Source: Planctomycetaceae bacterium (GTDB lineage Bacteria > Planctomycetota > Planctomycetia > Planctomycetales > Planctomycetaceae). Taken from it: 5,012 bases of DNA. The stretch spans positions 1-5,012 of the forward strand of contig JAJDEK010000273.1 in assembly GCA_029259875.1 (NCBI GenBank). Direction: 5' to 3'. The notes below the pieces were generated by a model. That model was not told the DNA's origin. It worked only from the letters and a program-made list of their open reading frames with translations, and ran no database searches. The position numbers were made by a program, and so were the translations under genes. Positions 1-5,012 of this stretch are shown here, piece by piece; position 1 is the first letter of the stretch; the number at the start of each line of letters is the position of its first letter.

Positions 1-936
1 GGCTTCCACAATTTGACCAAAGCGAATTTGAGAGGCATCTTCGGGATAGAGTTCCAGCATCAACCACACCGTTGAAAGGTTGGCAATGCGATAGATGGGC
101 TCTCCTGCCGTGATATACTTGCCTTCTTCAGCCAGTTTTTCTGTAACGGTACCACCCATGGGTGCATAAATCGTGAGTCGCGATTGTGCTTTACCCGTTG
201 ACAGCAATTGATTGATTTGTTTTTCTGTCATCCCCAACTCGACCAGTTTTTGACGAGACTTGGTCACCAGTTTTTCTTGTATCTGTCGCACAGATGCTAA
301 AGCAGCTGAGGTCATGTTCTTCAAAGCATTTCGCGCTTCGAGGAGTTCGATCTGAGCCGAAAAAAGTTCGGGGCTATACACAACAGCTAGATGATCTCCT
401 TTTTCCACTTCGACACCAGTATAATCTGCGAACAACCGCTCGATCCGTCCATCAATATAGGCCGCAATCGTAGCCTGTCGGCTTTCGTCAATTTGAATGG
501 TGCCAATCGTTTCGATCGTGGTACTGACAGGCTCAGATTTCACTTCCGCCGTCTGAATGTTGGCTAAACGTCGTTGAGACGGTTCAATCGTGATTGCCAT
601 CTGATCGGTGTTTCCACTCGACTTCGATGTGGGAACCAACTCCATTCCACAAATGGGACATCGACCAGGTTTAGGTTGCCGAATCTGAGGATGCATGGGG
701 CAGGTGAAGATCTGCTTTATAGCATCTAGTGAAGTGGTCGCAACAGAGGTGCCTCCTGCCTGAATCCATCCCACACGTTGTGCCAACCCAAGCAATATTA
801 TCAGGAGCAGACCAGCACACAAAAACAAACCGACGGGAAAAAGTTTGATCATCCACCACCGAAATGATTTGGCATCGGGATGCGGTATTGTGTTACTGCT
901 GTCGCTCACAGGTTCATTTGTGGAAGAAGATGTCAT
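1..936 (-). CDS. cusB: CusB-like RND efflux periplasmic adaptor with N-terminal heavy-metal-binding domain (3' part missing)
   Basis: Membrane-fusion (adaptor) subunit of a heavy-metal RND efflux pump, linking the inner-membrane transporter to the TolC-like outer-membrane channel. 312 residues are visible and the frame is still open at the window edge; family members usually run to roughly 400-550. Residues 1-30 are polar, 31-52 form one membrane segment (signal anchor), and about 77-102 form a heavy-metal-binding domain with the pattern FTCPMHP...GRCPICGMELVP (Cys79, Cys93, Cys96, Met98). Residues about 155-190 and 253-285 look like the two halves of the barrel-sandwich (lipoyl-like) domain, joined by a helical hairpin rich in E, K and Q (about 190-250). 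The beta-barrel domain begins near 287 (ANLSTVWLMLELYPED). The start is fixed by a strong GGAGGGG Shine-Dalgarno just upstream. It follows the Cys-rich gene and the tolC-like gene on the same strand; a cusA-type pump gene is expected beyond the left edge. Metal choice (Cu/Ag versus Zn/Co/Ni) cannot be decided from this part alone, and the cusB symbol is used in the family sense. Confidence 0.93.
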   Translation of the reverse strand, partial: MTSSSTNEPVSDSSNTIPHPDAKSFRWWMIKLFPVGLFLCAGLLLIILLGLAQRVGWIQAGGTSVATTSLDAIKQIFTCPMHPQIRQPKPGRCPICGMELVPTSKSSGNTDQMAITIEPSQRRLANIQTAEVKSEPVSTTIETIGTIQIDESRQATIAAYIDGRIERLFADYTGVEVEKGDHLAVVYSPELFSAQIELLEARNALKNMTSAALASVRQIQEKLVTKSRQKLVELGMTEKQINQLLSTGKAQSRLTIYAPMGGTVTEKLAEEGKYITAGEPIYRIANLSTVWLMLELYPEDASQIRFGQIVEA

Positions 937-940
937 GTGT

Positions 941-947
941 CCCCTCC
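941..947 (-). promoter_or_regulatory. Strong Shine-Dalgarno of the cusB-like gene
   Basis: On the minus strand GGAGGGG lies four bases before the ATG at 936. It is the clearest ribosome binding site in the window and decides the adaptor's start. The other genes here have weak or no Shine-Dalgarno, which suggests that the adaptor is translated particularly well or independently of the upstream gene. Confidence 0.75.
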
Positions 948-1068
948 GGGAAATTTTGAGAGAGCGGCTAGCCAATGATGTTAGACCAGCGTTGGACCGT
1001 GCCGGAAAACAATGGCCAGCCGCTCAACTGCTTAATAAAAAATCGTTTCGATATTAACGTTGATCGAT

Positions 1069-1099
1069 TTTATACTCGGACTCAGTTCGAGAATGTCTG
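1069..1099 (-). promoter_or_regulatory. Candidate promoter of the cusB-like gene with MerR-type long spacer
   Basis: Reading the minus strand, a -35-like CAGACA (1099-1094; four of six match TTGACA) is separated by 19 bases from a -10-like TATAAA (1074-1069; five of six). The spacer contains a 17-base near-perfect palindrome (1091-1075, CTCGAACTGAGTCCGAG, seven of eight pairs). A 19-20 base spacer filled by a dyad is the known layout of promoters controlled by MerR-family activators such as CueR and MerR. The start point would be near 1062, leaving a leader of about 125 bases. The sequence of the dyad does not match the classical CueR operator, and no regulator gene is in view, so this is a candidate only. 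Confidence 0.4.
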
Positions 1100-1105
1100 T
1101 TCAAA

Positions 1106-1115
1106 GTGAGCTCAC
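1106..1115. repeat. 10-base perfect palindrome upstream of the candidate cusB promoter
   Basis: GTGAGCTCAC is a perfect 10-base palindrome lying just upstream of the -35-like hexamer of the candidate promoter. It could be a binding site for a dimeric regulator or simply chance. Between 937 and 1233 I see no coding region; the gap holds this site, the candidate promoter, an AT-rich imperfect dyad around 1035-1070 followed on the minus strand by a run of T, and the inverted repeat at 1189-1224. Confidence 0.25.
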
Positions 1116-1180
1116 ACTCAGAGAAACATCATATGCTGACGATGTTATCAAATGGAAAATGCGCACAGAGTTTGCACACT

Positions 1181-1224
1181 GAAAACGTCGATTCCTGAGA
1201 ACCTTTATGCGAAAAGCGGAATCG
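1181..1224 (-). terminator. Possible weak terminator or hairpin after the Cys-rich gene
   Basis: A perfect 7-base inverted repeat (CGATTCC / GGAATCG at 1218-1224 and 1189-1195, 22-base loop) begins 10 bases after the stop codon of the Cys-rich gene and is followed on the minus strand by ACGTTTTC. The loop is long and the T-run short, so termination would be inefficient. It could equally be an mRNA 3' stabilising hairpin or chance. If active, it would partly separate cusB expression from the two upstream genes. Confidence 0.25.
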
Positions 1225-1233
1225 TGGGCAAAT

Positions 1234-1755
1234 CTAGATCAAAGTAACACAGAGTCGAATCTGTGAGAACTTTTGAAATGACATCAAGTAAGACGAGTCT
1301 TCACACGAGAGTGGAGGACAATGGTCTTCCAGGTTTAAAGGCGAGGAGTCACCCGCTAGGGCAAGAAATAAACTTGCAAGTTGTGCTCGTTGTGTCAGAG
1401 TGGACTCAGTCGGAATCGCGGGAAAGAAGCTGTTTTTAACACAGTGGCAGTTGGAATCGTTGTACTGATTGTTCTGTAAACAAGCAGCTAGTGACTCATC
1501 ACTGACAGGTTTGAGATTTTGTTTCTCGGTTGTCGCTGTTTTTGTTATTCGTTTCAAGCAACAGCCATTCTGATCGGAAGCTAGAGCTTTTGAGGGGCGT
1601 TTGAGATTGCAGCAATTGGTTTTATTTTGCAAACGGCTTTCATCAGAAGTGCCATTCGAGCAACAACAGCCAAACAGGTTTGCCGGGCCAATCGTCTGAA
1701 CGAACAGCATTGCTGTTGTGAGCCAGATGACCAAAATTCGACAAACCGACTTCAT
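1234..1755 (-). CDS. Cysteine-rich secreted protein of unknown function within the metal-efflux locus
   Basis: I do not recognise this family. From the ATG at 1755 it encodes 173 residues. Residues 1-22 form a signal peptide-like segment (MKSVCR then a hydrophobic stretch), so export is likely. The sequence N-L-F-G-C at 26-30 is a loose lipobox, so it might be a lipoprotein, but ordinary cleavage is also possible. There are 14 cysteines: Cys5, a CCC triplet at 30-32, CC pairs at 48-49 and 65-66, single Cys92, a C-H-C motif at 103-105, then Cys146, 151 and 169. The middle is polar and rich in K, N and T. Such paired cysteines suggest metal binding or disulfides. Position between the TolC-like and CusB-like genes, same strand, suggests a role in periplasmic metal handling, loosely comparable to CusF in E. 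coli, but there is no sequence resemblance to CusF. In-frame starts exist at 1785 (ATG) and 1791 (TTG), adding 10 or 12 residues. None has a good Shine-Dalgarno; 1755 is preferred because it places Lys2 and Arg6 directly before the hydrophobic core. Confidence 0.75.
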   Translation of the reverse strand: MKSVCRILVIWLTTAMLFVQTIGPANLFGCCCSNGTSDESRLQNKTNCCNLKRPSKALASDQNGCCLKRITKTATTEKQNLKPVSDESLAACLQNNQYNDSNCHCVKNSFFPAIPTESTLTQRAQLASLFLALAGDSSPLNLEDHCPPLSCEDSSYLMSFQKFSQIRLCVTLI

Positions 1756-1840
1756 TGATTCAACTTTCTTAGAAAGATAATACATAGACAACTGAGTGTA
1801 CTGTATCTTTTAAGCATAGAGAAGCCCAGATTATTTCAGG

Positions 1841-3340
1841 TTAGTTCTCATCTGGTAAAACGGGTAGAGATGGCAGTTTGGTCATCGGGGTGTCCTGCCC
1901 GACCGCCCGACTGATTTGTGCCATCGAAATCGCAAGCTCACCAATTGCCTGGTGATACCCAAGCTCAAGCGTCAGCAGGTTTCGATAGTCTCTAATGACA
2001 CGATCAAATTCGACAGCCCCTCGAGAGTACGACTCCTGATCAGCTCTTAAAGTTTGACGTGCCTGAGGCAGAATCGTGTTTTTGTAGAGTACTGCTGTCT
2101 CCTCCGCGCGTCTGGCTTCCGCTAACAACTCAGTAATGAGCGCATCGTATCGATCGATAACTTCCGTTTCTGAATTGTTTGAAGCAAGATGTTTCCAGGT
2201 CGCTTCATCCTCCAGTGCGTCATATTTTTCTCTCCACAGAGGCACACTGACTTGTGCGCCCAGAGACCAGGGATCTTCGCCCACATTGACAACCGAAGAG
2301 GGGGGACGGTTATTATCCACGAAAAAGTAATTGCCCGAAATAGTGAGTTCCGGCCGTCGGCTGAGGCGGGCAACTTCAATTCCCCACTGGGTTGCCTGTG
2401 TACGAAGCTGAGCTGCTTGAATTTCTGGTTGTGACGTTAATGAATTCTGAAACAGCGTGTTTAAAGAGAGTGCAGGCAGATCAACGTGGAGTTCCTTCGA
2501 TGTGATCACCGGAATTTCAGTGTCCCGTGCTAACAAGCGATTCACTTCGGCCTGCACAGCAACTCTCAGCTTGCGATAAGTGAGTAGACGCTCTTCTAAT
2601 TTGCTCAATTCCAACGTACCTAGCAACACATCTCCCTGTGTTGCGGTTCCGGTGGCGATTTGCGCATTTGCGACATCAGTGAGTGACTTTAATAGTTCTT
2701 GATTTGCTTTCGTGGTTTCAATCTGTTTGTCGATGACGTACAACCGATACCAACCTGTTCGAACAGCGGCAATCACACGAAGTCGTTCTGCCAGATAATC
2801 GGCTCGAACTGCAAATGCTTCGAAGGATGCTCGCTGTTCTTCGGCACTCAGCTTGCCAAGCCAGGGAATCATTTGGCTGGCACTCAAGATAGCTCGTTGA
2901 GAGCCGGCAGCAGTTTCAATGGCGGCTCCTCCGAAAACATTAGCGCCAATCTTCGGATCGGGAAGTTCGTCAACATATCTCGCACGCGAGGTTGCTGCAT
3001 GATACTCCCGATAGAGCTTCACAAGCCTGGGGTTCATATCAACGGCCAACTGTTCCAACTCAATCAGGGAATGAGCTGGAAATGGTTGTGGGACAACGGT
3101 TTCTAATTTGTTGTCACCTTCGATGGATGAATCCAGAAACTCAGAGCCTGTCTGCACGATTTCTGATTCCGATGTCGGCACATTGTCCAGGGAATCACGC
3201 TCGGCTGGAGTGCGTTCAGCTTCGATTCTTGCCGAACCCGCATCTTGCAAGGTCGTTGACCCCGTAGCACATCCCACGACAAAAACAGCCGAGAGAACCA
3301 ATCCATAACCACACACTATAACTGCGGGATGTTCCTTCAT
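1841..3340 (-). CDS. TolC-family (CusC-like) outer-membrane efflux lipoprotein
   Basis: Outer-membrane factor that forms the trimeric channel through which an RND pump expels metal ions. 499 residues, close to the usual 420-500. Residues 1-23 are a lipoprotein signal peptide with lipobox V-V-G-C (Cys24 lipidated), as in CusC-type channels. Residues about 25-90 are an acidic, Ser/Thr/Glu-rich and probably disordered linker. Two outer-membrane efflux (OEP) repeats follow, about 92-290 (beginning LEQLAVDMNPRLVKL, with DELPDPKIG at 124-132 and QMIPWLGKL at 156-164, a motif typical of heavy-metal efflux OEPs) and about 295-485 (SQPEIQAA at 303-310, VSVPLWRE at 364-371, SRGAVEF at 439-445). The long helical stretches fit the periplasmic tunnel. 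The start at 3340 is supported by AAGG seven bases upstream and by the signal peptide. It is the first gene of the visible metal-efflux cluster, 85 bases ahead of the Cys-rich gene. Substrate is inferred from the neighbouring CusB-like adaptor. Confidence 0.93.
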   Translation of the reverse strand: MKEHPAVIVCGYGLVLSAVFVVGCATGSTTLQDAGSARIEAERTPAERDSLDNVPTSESEIVQTGSEFLDSSIEGDNKLETVVPQPFPAHSLIELEQLAVDMNPRLVKLYREYHAATSRARYVDELPDPKIGANVFGGAAIETAAGSQRAILSASQMIPWLGKLSAEEQRASFEAFAVRADYLAERLRVIAAVRTGWYRLYVIDKQIETTKANQELLKSLTDVANAQIATGTATQGDVLLGTLELSKLEERLLTYRKLRVAVQAEVNRLLARDTEIPVITSKELHVDLPALSLNTLFQNSLTSQPEIQAAQLRTQATQWGIEVARLSRRPELTISGNYFFVDNNRPPSSVVNVGEDPWSLGAQVSVPLWREKYDALEDEATWKHLASNNSETEVIDRYDALITELLAEARRAEETAVLYKNTILPQARQTLRADQESYSRGAVEFDRVIRDYRNLLTLELGYHQAIGELAISMAQISRAVGQDTPMTKLPSLPVLPDEN

Positions 3341-3368
3341 CCTGAAACCTTACTGAGATCTACTGAAA

Positions 3369-3400
3369 GATGATCCCGCATGCTTGGGAAATCGATCATC
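3369..3400. repeat. Inverted repeat in the leader of the tolC-like gene
   Basis: GATGATC (3369-3375) and its complement GATCATC (3394-3400) form a perfect 7-base inverted repeat. A second complementary pair CCC/GGG lies inside it (3375-3377 and 3386-3388) around a GCATGC core. In RNA the two sets could stack with a 6-base bulge. It lies 29 bases upstream of the tolC-like ATG, where it could act as an operator or as a leader hairpin affecting translation. No known family is matched. Confidence 0.35.
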
Positions 3401-3481
3401 AGGAGTAGCATTAATTTGAAATGGCACAGTCCATGAAATGAATCGACTTGATCAATTGTCTGCCCGTGAGAACAATGAGAA

Positions 3482-3510
3482 TTTATCGATCTTCCGGCGA
3501 AATACGTAAA
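3482..3510 (-). promoter_or_regulatory. Weak candidate promoter for the tolC-like gene
   Basis: On the minus strand TTTACG (3510-3505) and GATAAA (3487-3482), each four of six to the sigma-70 consensus, are 17 bases apart. Transcription would start near 3475 and give a leader of about 135 bases containing the inverted repeat at 3369-3400. A further imperfect inverted repeat (3455-3461 with 3469-3476) falls near the predicted start. The stretch 3341-3577 holds no believable gene, so a promoter for the efflux cluster is expected here, but this particular choice is uncertain. Confidence 0.25.
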
Positions 3511-3577
3511 AACCGTGACAGTTGTAAGGAAAGATGCAATCAGGCAAACAGCATAAGACTGACGAACCGAGCGCAGC

Positions 3578-3617
3578 AAAAAACCTGCTGAACAGATTTG
3601 ATGTGCCCAACAGGTTT
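3578..3617 (-). terminator. Intrinsic terminator downstream of tRNA-Val
   Basis: Reading the minus strand, AAACCTGTTG (3617-3608) pairs with CAGCAGGTTT (3590-3581) over 10 positions with one G-U wobble. The loop is 17 bases, and the stem runs directly into a run of six T (3583-3578). This is a standard Rho-independent terminator placed about 45 bases after the tRNA 3' end. It should stop tRNA transcription before the efflux cluster, so the tolC-like gene needs its own promoter. Confidence 0.75.
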
Positions 3618-3662
3618 CAATTTTCACTTCCCATAAACATCGACTAGGAAAGGGCTTATAAA

Positions 3663-3736
3663 TGGACGATACTGGATTCGAACCAGTGACCTCCACGATG
3701 TCAACGTGGCACTCTAACCAACTGAGCTAATCGTCC
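3663..3736 (-). tRNA. tRNA-Val (anticodon GAC)
   Basis: A complete 74-base cloverleaf reads on the minus strand. The acceptor stem GGACGAT / ATCGTCC pairs perfectly over seven positions. The D arm has stem GCTC / GAGT and loop AGTTGGTTA. The anticodon stem CCACG / CGTGG encloses the loop TTGACAT, giving anticodon GAC, which reads the valine codons GUC and GUU. The variable loop is five bases, and the T arm ACTGG-TTCGAAT-CCAGT is canonical. The discriminator base is A (3663). The 3' CCA is not encoded (the next bases are TTT), so it must be added by the CCA-adding enzyme. The gene stands alone, with its own promoter upstream and a terminator downstream. Confidence 0.96.
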
Positions 3737-3747
3737 TGCGGTTAAGA

Positions 3748-3776
3748 AGGGTACGCGCCGATTAAGAAATCGTCAA
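3748..3776 (-). promoter_or_regulatory. Promoter of tRNA-Val
   Basis: On the minus strand TTGACG (3776-3771; five of six to -35) and TACCCT (3753-3748; three of six to -10) are separated by exactly 17 bases. Transcription would start only a few bases before the mature tRNA 5' end, as is common for single tRNA genes. The GC-rich stretch before and around the -10 could reflect stringent-type control, which is inference. Confidence 0.6.
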
Positions 3777-3779
3777 GTT

Positions 3780-3824
3780 CCAGACGACTTTCTGTGAAAA
3801 AAACTGCTGAAAGTAAGAGTCTGG
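3780..3824. repeat. Bipartite inverted repeat between divergent tRNA-Val and thrS promoters
   Basis: CCAGAC (3780-3785) pairs with GTCTGG (3819-3824), and ACTTTC (3787-3792) with GAAAGT (3809-3814). That makes 12 perfect pairs in two blocks, separated by an asymmetric internal loop (1 versus 4 bases), with a 16-base A-rich apical loop. No T-run follows on either strand, so it is not a standard terminator. It begins three bases upstream of the tRNA -35 box and ends about 66 bases before the thrS -35 box. It may be a protein-binding site, a cruciform or a remnant of a small repeat element; no known family is recognised. Confidence 0.5.
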
Positions 3825-3890
3825 CGTCCTGTCTGACCGATCATATCAATTTCAGCGGTTTTCGATGATTTTTCTGCGGACGGGCGAACA

Positions 3891-3920
3891 TTGACGCAGA
3901 CATAACTTGTCGAATATAAA
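3891..3920 (+). promoter_or_regulatory. Promoter of thrS
   Basis: TTGACG (3891-3896, five of six) and TATAAA (3915-3920, five of six) are 18 bases apart on the plus strand, a good sigma-70-type promoter. The predicted start near 3927 gives a leader of about 80 bases. I see no T-box features and no strong hairpin in that leader, so control of the E. coli thrS-operator type cannot be recognised. The region 3737-3991 between tRNA-Val and thrS is otherwise non-coding. Confidence 0.6.
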
Positions 3921-4009
3921 GACTCTACCTCCTTCGAACTGCCTGAGCGGTGAGCCCTTTGTAACGGCGACTGTGGTGGTTCCGACTTTAGATGAAGTTC
4001 AAAAAACGA

Positions 4010-5012
4010 ATGATTCAAATCAAATTACCCGATGGAAGTGTTAAGGAATTCTCAGATAACAGCTCCGCAATCGATGTGGCACAATCAATTGGAGAACGGC
4101 TGGCCAATGCAGTGGTCGCCGCCGAAGTGGATGGAACCGTTTGTGATGCGTTTCGCCCCATGCAAGAGATTGCGGATTCGTCCGAAATTTCGCTCCGCCT
4201 ACTGACTGATCGTGATGCCGAAGCACTCGGCGTGATGCGACACTCGTGTGCCCACGTGATGGCGCGAGCAGTCATGCGTCTCTGGCCCGGTATTCAACTG
4301 GCCTTTGGCCCTACCCTGCCCCATGGCTTCTATTACGATTTTGGCCTCGAACATACCATCAGCGAAGATGACTTCCCCAAAATCGAAGAGGAAATGAAGA
4401 AGATCATCAAAGAGGCAGAACCGTTTGAACGGTTCTCTCTTGATCGAGGTGAAGCCGTTTCTTTTGTGAACGAAATGGATCAGCATTCCAAAGCCGAACA
4501 TATTGAAACGGGTCTGGCCGAACATGGGCAACTCAGCTTTTATCGACAGGGAGAATTTGTCGATCTCTGTCGTGGTCCTCATATTCCCAACGCGGGAAAA
4601 ATCAAAGCCTTCAAACTGCTGTCGATTGCGGGATCGTATTGGAAAGGCGACACCGGCAATAAACCATTGCAGCGTTTATACGGTACTGCTTTTTTCAGTA
4701 AAAAAGATTTGAAGAAGTATCTGGAACAGATCGAAGAAGCGAAACGCCGCGATCATCGTGTGCTCGGTAAAAAACTGGGACTGTTTCAGATCAACCCGGA
4801 AGTGGGACAGGGACTCTGCCTCTGGCTTCCCAAAGGGGCCACCATCCGCGCAGTACTGGAAGACTTCATCAAAGTCGAACTCACACGGCTCGGCTATCAG
4901 CCGGTGTACTCACCCCATATCGGACGTGTCGAACTATATGAAACCAGCGGTCACTTTCCCTATTATCGCGATTCGCAATTCGCGCCTCTGTTTGGGCACG
5001 ATGCCGGTCAAC
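4010..5012 (+). CDS. thrS: Threonyl-tRNA synthetase (3' part missing)
   Basis: Charges tRNA-Thr with threonine in the cytoplasm; class II aminoacyl-tRNA synthetase. 334 of roughly 640-700 residues are present and the frame is open at the right edge. Residues 1-62 are the TGS domain ([10 protein letters not shown] at the start). The editing domain that clears mischarged serine follows, with HSCAH at 78-82 (His78, His82) and DLCRGPH at 185-191 (Cys187, His191), the four conserved residues of that site. [15 protein letters not shown] (245-259) marks the start of the catalytic core, and [12 protein letters not shown] (313-324) leads to class II motif regions. The zinc-ligand Cys and motifs 2 and 3 lie beyond the window. 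The start at 4010 aligns with E. coli ThrS (MPVITLPDGS). An ATG at 3992, directly after an in-frame TAG, would add six residues (MKFKKR). Neither start has a clear Shine-Dalgarno. The gene is divergent from tRNA-Val. Confidence 0.96.
   Translation, partial: MIQIKLPDGSVKEFSDNSSAIDVAQSIGERLANAVVAAEVDGTVCDAFRPMQEIADSSEISLRLLTDRDAEALGVMRHSCAHVMARAVMRLWPGIQLAFGPTLPHGFYYDFGLEHTISEDDFPKIEEEMKKIIKEAEPFERFSLDRGEAVSFVNEMDQHSKAEHIETGLAEHGQLSFYRQGEFVDLCRGPHIPNAGKIKAFKLLSIAGSYWKGDTGNKPLQRLYGTAFFSKKDLKKYLEQIEEAKRRDHRVLGKKLGLFQINPEVGQGLCLWLPKGATIRAVLEDFIKVELTRLGYQPVYSPHIGRVELYETSGHFPYYRDSQFAPLFGHDAGQ

Noticed and set aside
845..1057. A 70-codon open frame on the plus strand over the cusB start
   Set aside because: It is antisense to the beginning of the adaptor gene and its strong ribosome binding site; no ribosome binding site or protein-like pattern of its own.
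1035..1070. AT-rich dyad followed by a T-run on the minus strand, considered as an attenuator in the cusB leader
   Set aside because: The longest perfect stem is five bases with an AT-rich composition and the T-run is offset from it, so it is too weak to call.
2699..3106. A 135-codon open frame on the plus strand inside the tolC-like gene
   Set aside because: It is fully antisense to a well-supported TolC-family gene, and its composition is that of a shadow frame.
3337..3696. A 119-codon open frame on the minus strand beginning MEVTGSNPVSS
   Set aside because: Its first codons are the translated 3' half of tRNA-Val, a well-known artefact. It then runs through the intrinsic terminator and into the start of the tolC-like gene, with no recognisable domain.
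3773..4018. An 81-codon open frame on the minus strand between tRNA-Val and thrS
   Set aside because: It overlaps both divergent promoters, the inverted repeat and the thrS start, and its product has low-complexity, non-domain-like composition.
4015..4582. Minus-strand open frames of up to 127 codons opposite thrS
   Set aside because: They lie antisense to conserved TGS and editing-domain codons of thrS and show no independent features.
1..5012. CRISPR arrays, insertion sequences, rRNA genes, origins
   Set aside because: No spaced direct repeats, transposase-like frames, terminal inverted repeats or rRNA-like sequence were seen.

Overview
The window looks like chromosomal DNA of a diderm bacterium with moderate GC content. 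A member of the Planctomycetes (Gimesia/Rubinisphaera-like) is my best guess, from the style of the ThrS segment after its Gly-His-Phe-Pro-Tyr motif, the absence of a clear Shine-Dalgarno at thrS, and the cysteine-rich secreted protein. This assignment is inference and was not tested by any search.

Left two thirds (about 1-3340, all on the minus strand): part of a CusCBA-type heavy-metal RND efflux locus. Transcription runs right to left: a TolC/CusC-like outer-membrane lipoprotein (3340-1841), a small secreted protein with 14 cysteines that I do not recognise (1755-1234), then a CusB-like periplasmic adaptor (936-1, cut by the window edge) carrying an N-terminal heavy-metal-binding domain. 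The inner-membrane pump (CusA-like) would be expected just beyond the left edge. The 297-base gap before cusB holds a candidate promoter whose 19-base spacer is filled by a near-perfect palindrome, the layout of MerR-family metal-responsive promoters. No regulator gene lies in the window.

Middle (3341-3991): the tolC leader with inverted repeats, a convincing intrinsic terminator (3578-3617), a complete tRNA-Val(GAC) gene (3663-3736, minus) with its own promoter, a bipartite inverted repeat (3780-3824), and a divergent promoter for thrS.

Right (4010-5012, plus strand): the 5' part of thrS, threonyl-tRNA synthetase, covering the TGS domain, the editing domain and the beginning of the catalytic core.

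Together: a metal-export operon that bridges both membranes, probably for Cu(I)/Ag(I) or a similar soft metal, sits immediately downstream of the 3' end of a housekeeping tRNA. The tRNA is divergent from a second translation gene. The most notable unknown is the cysteine-rich exported protein placed between the outer-membrane factor and the adaptor.
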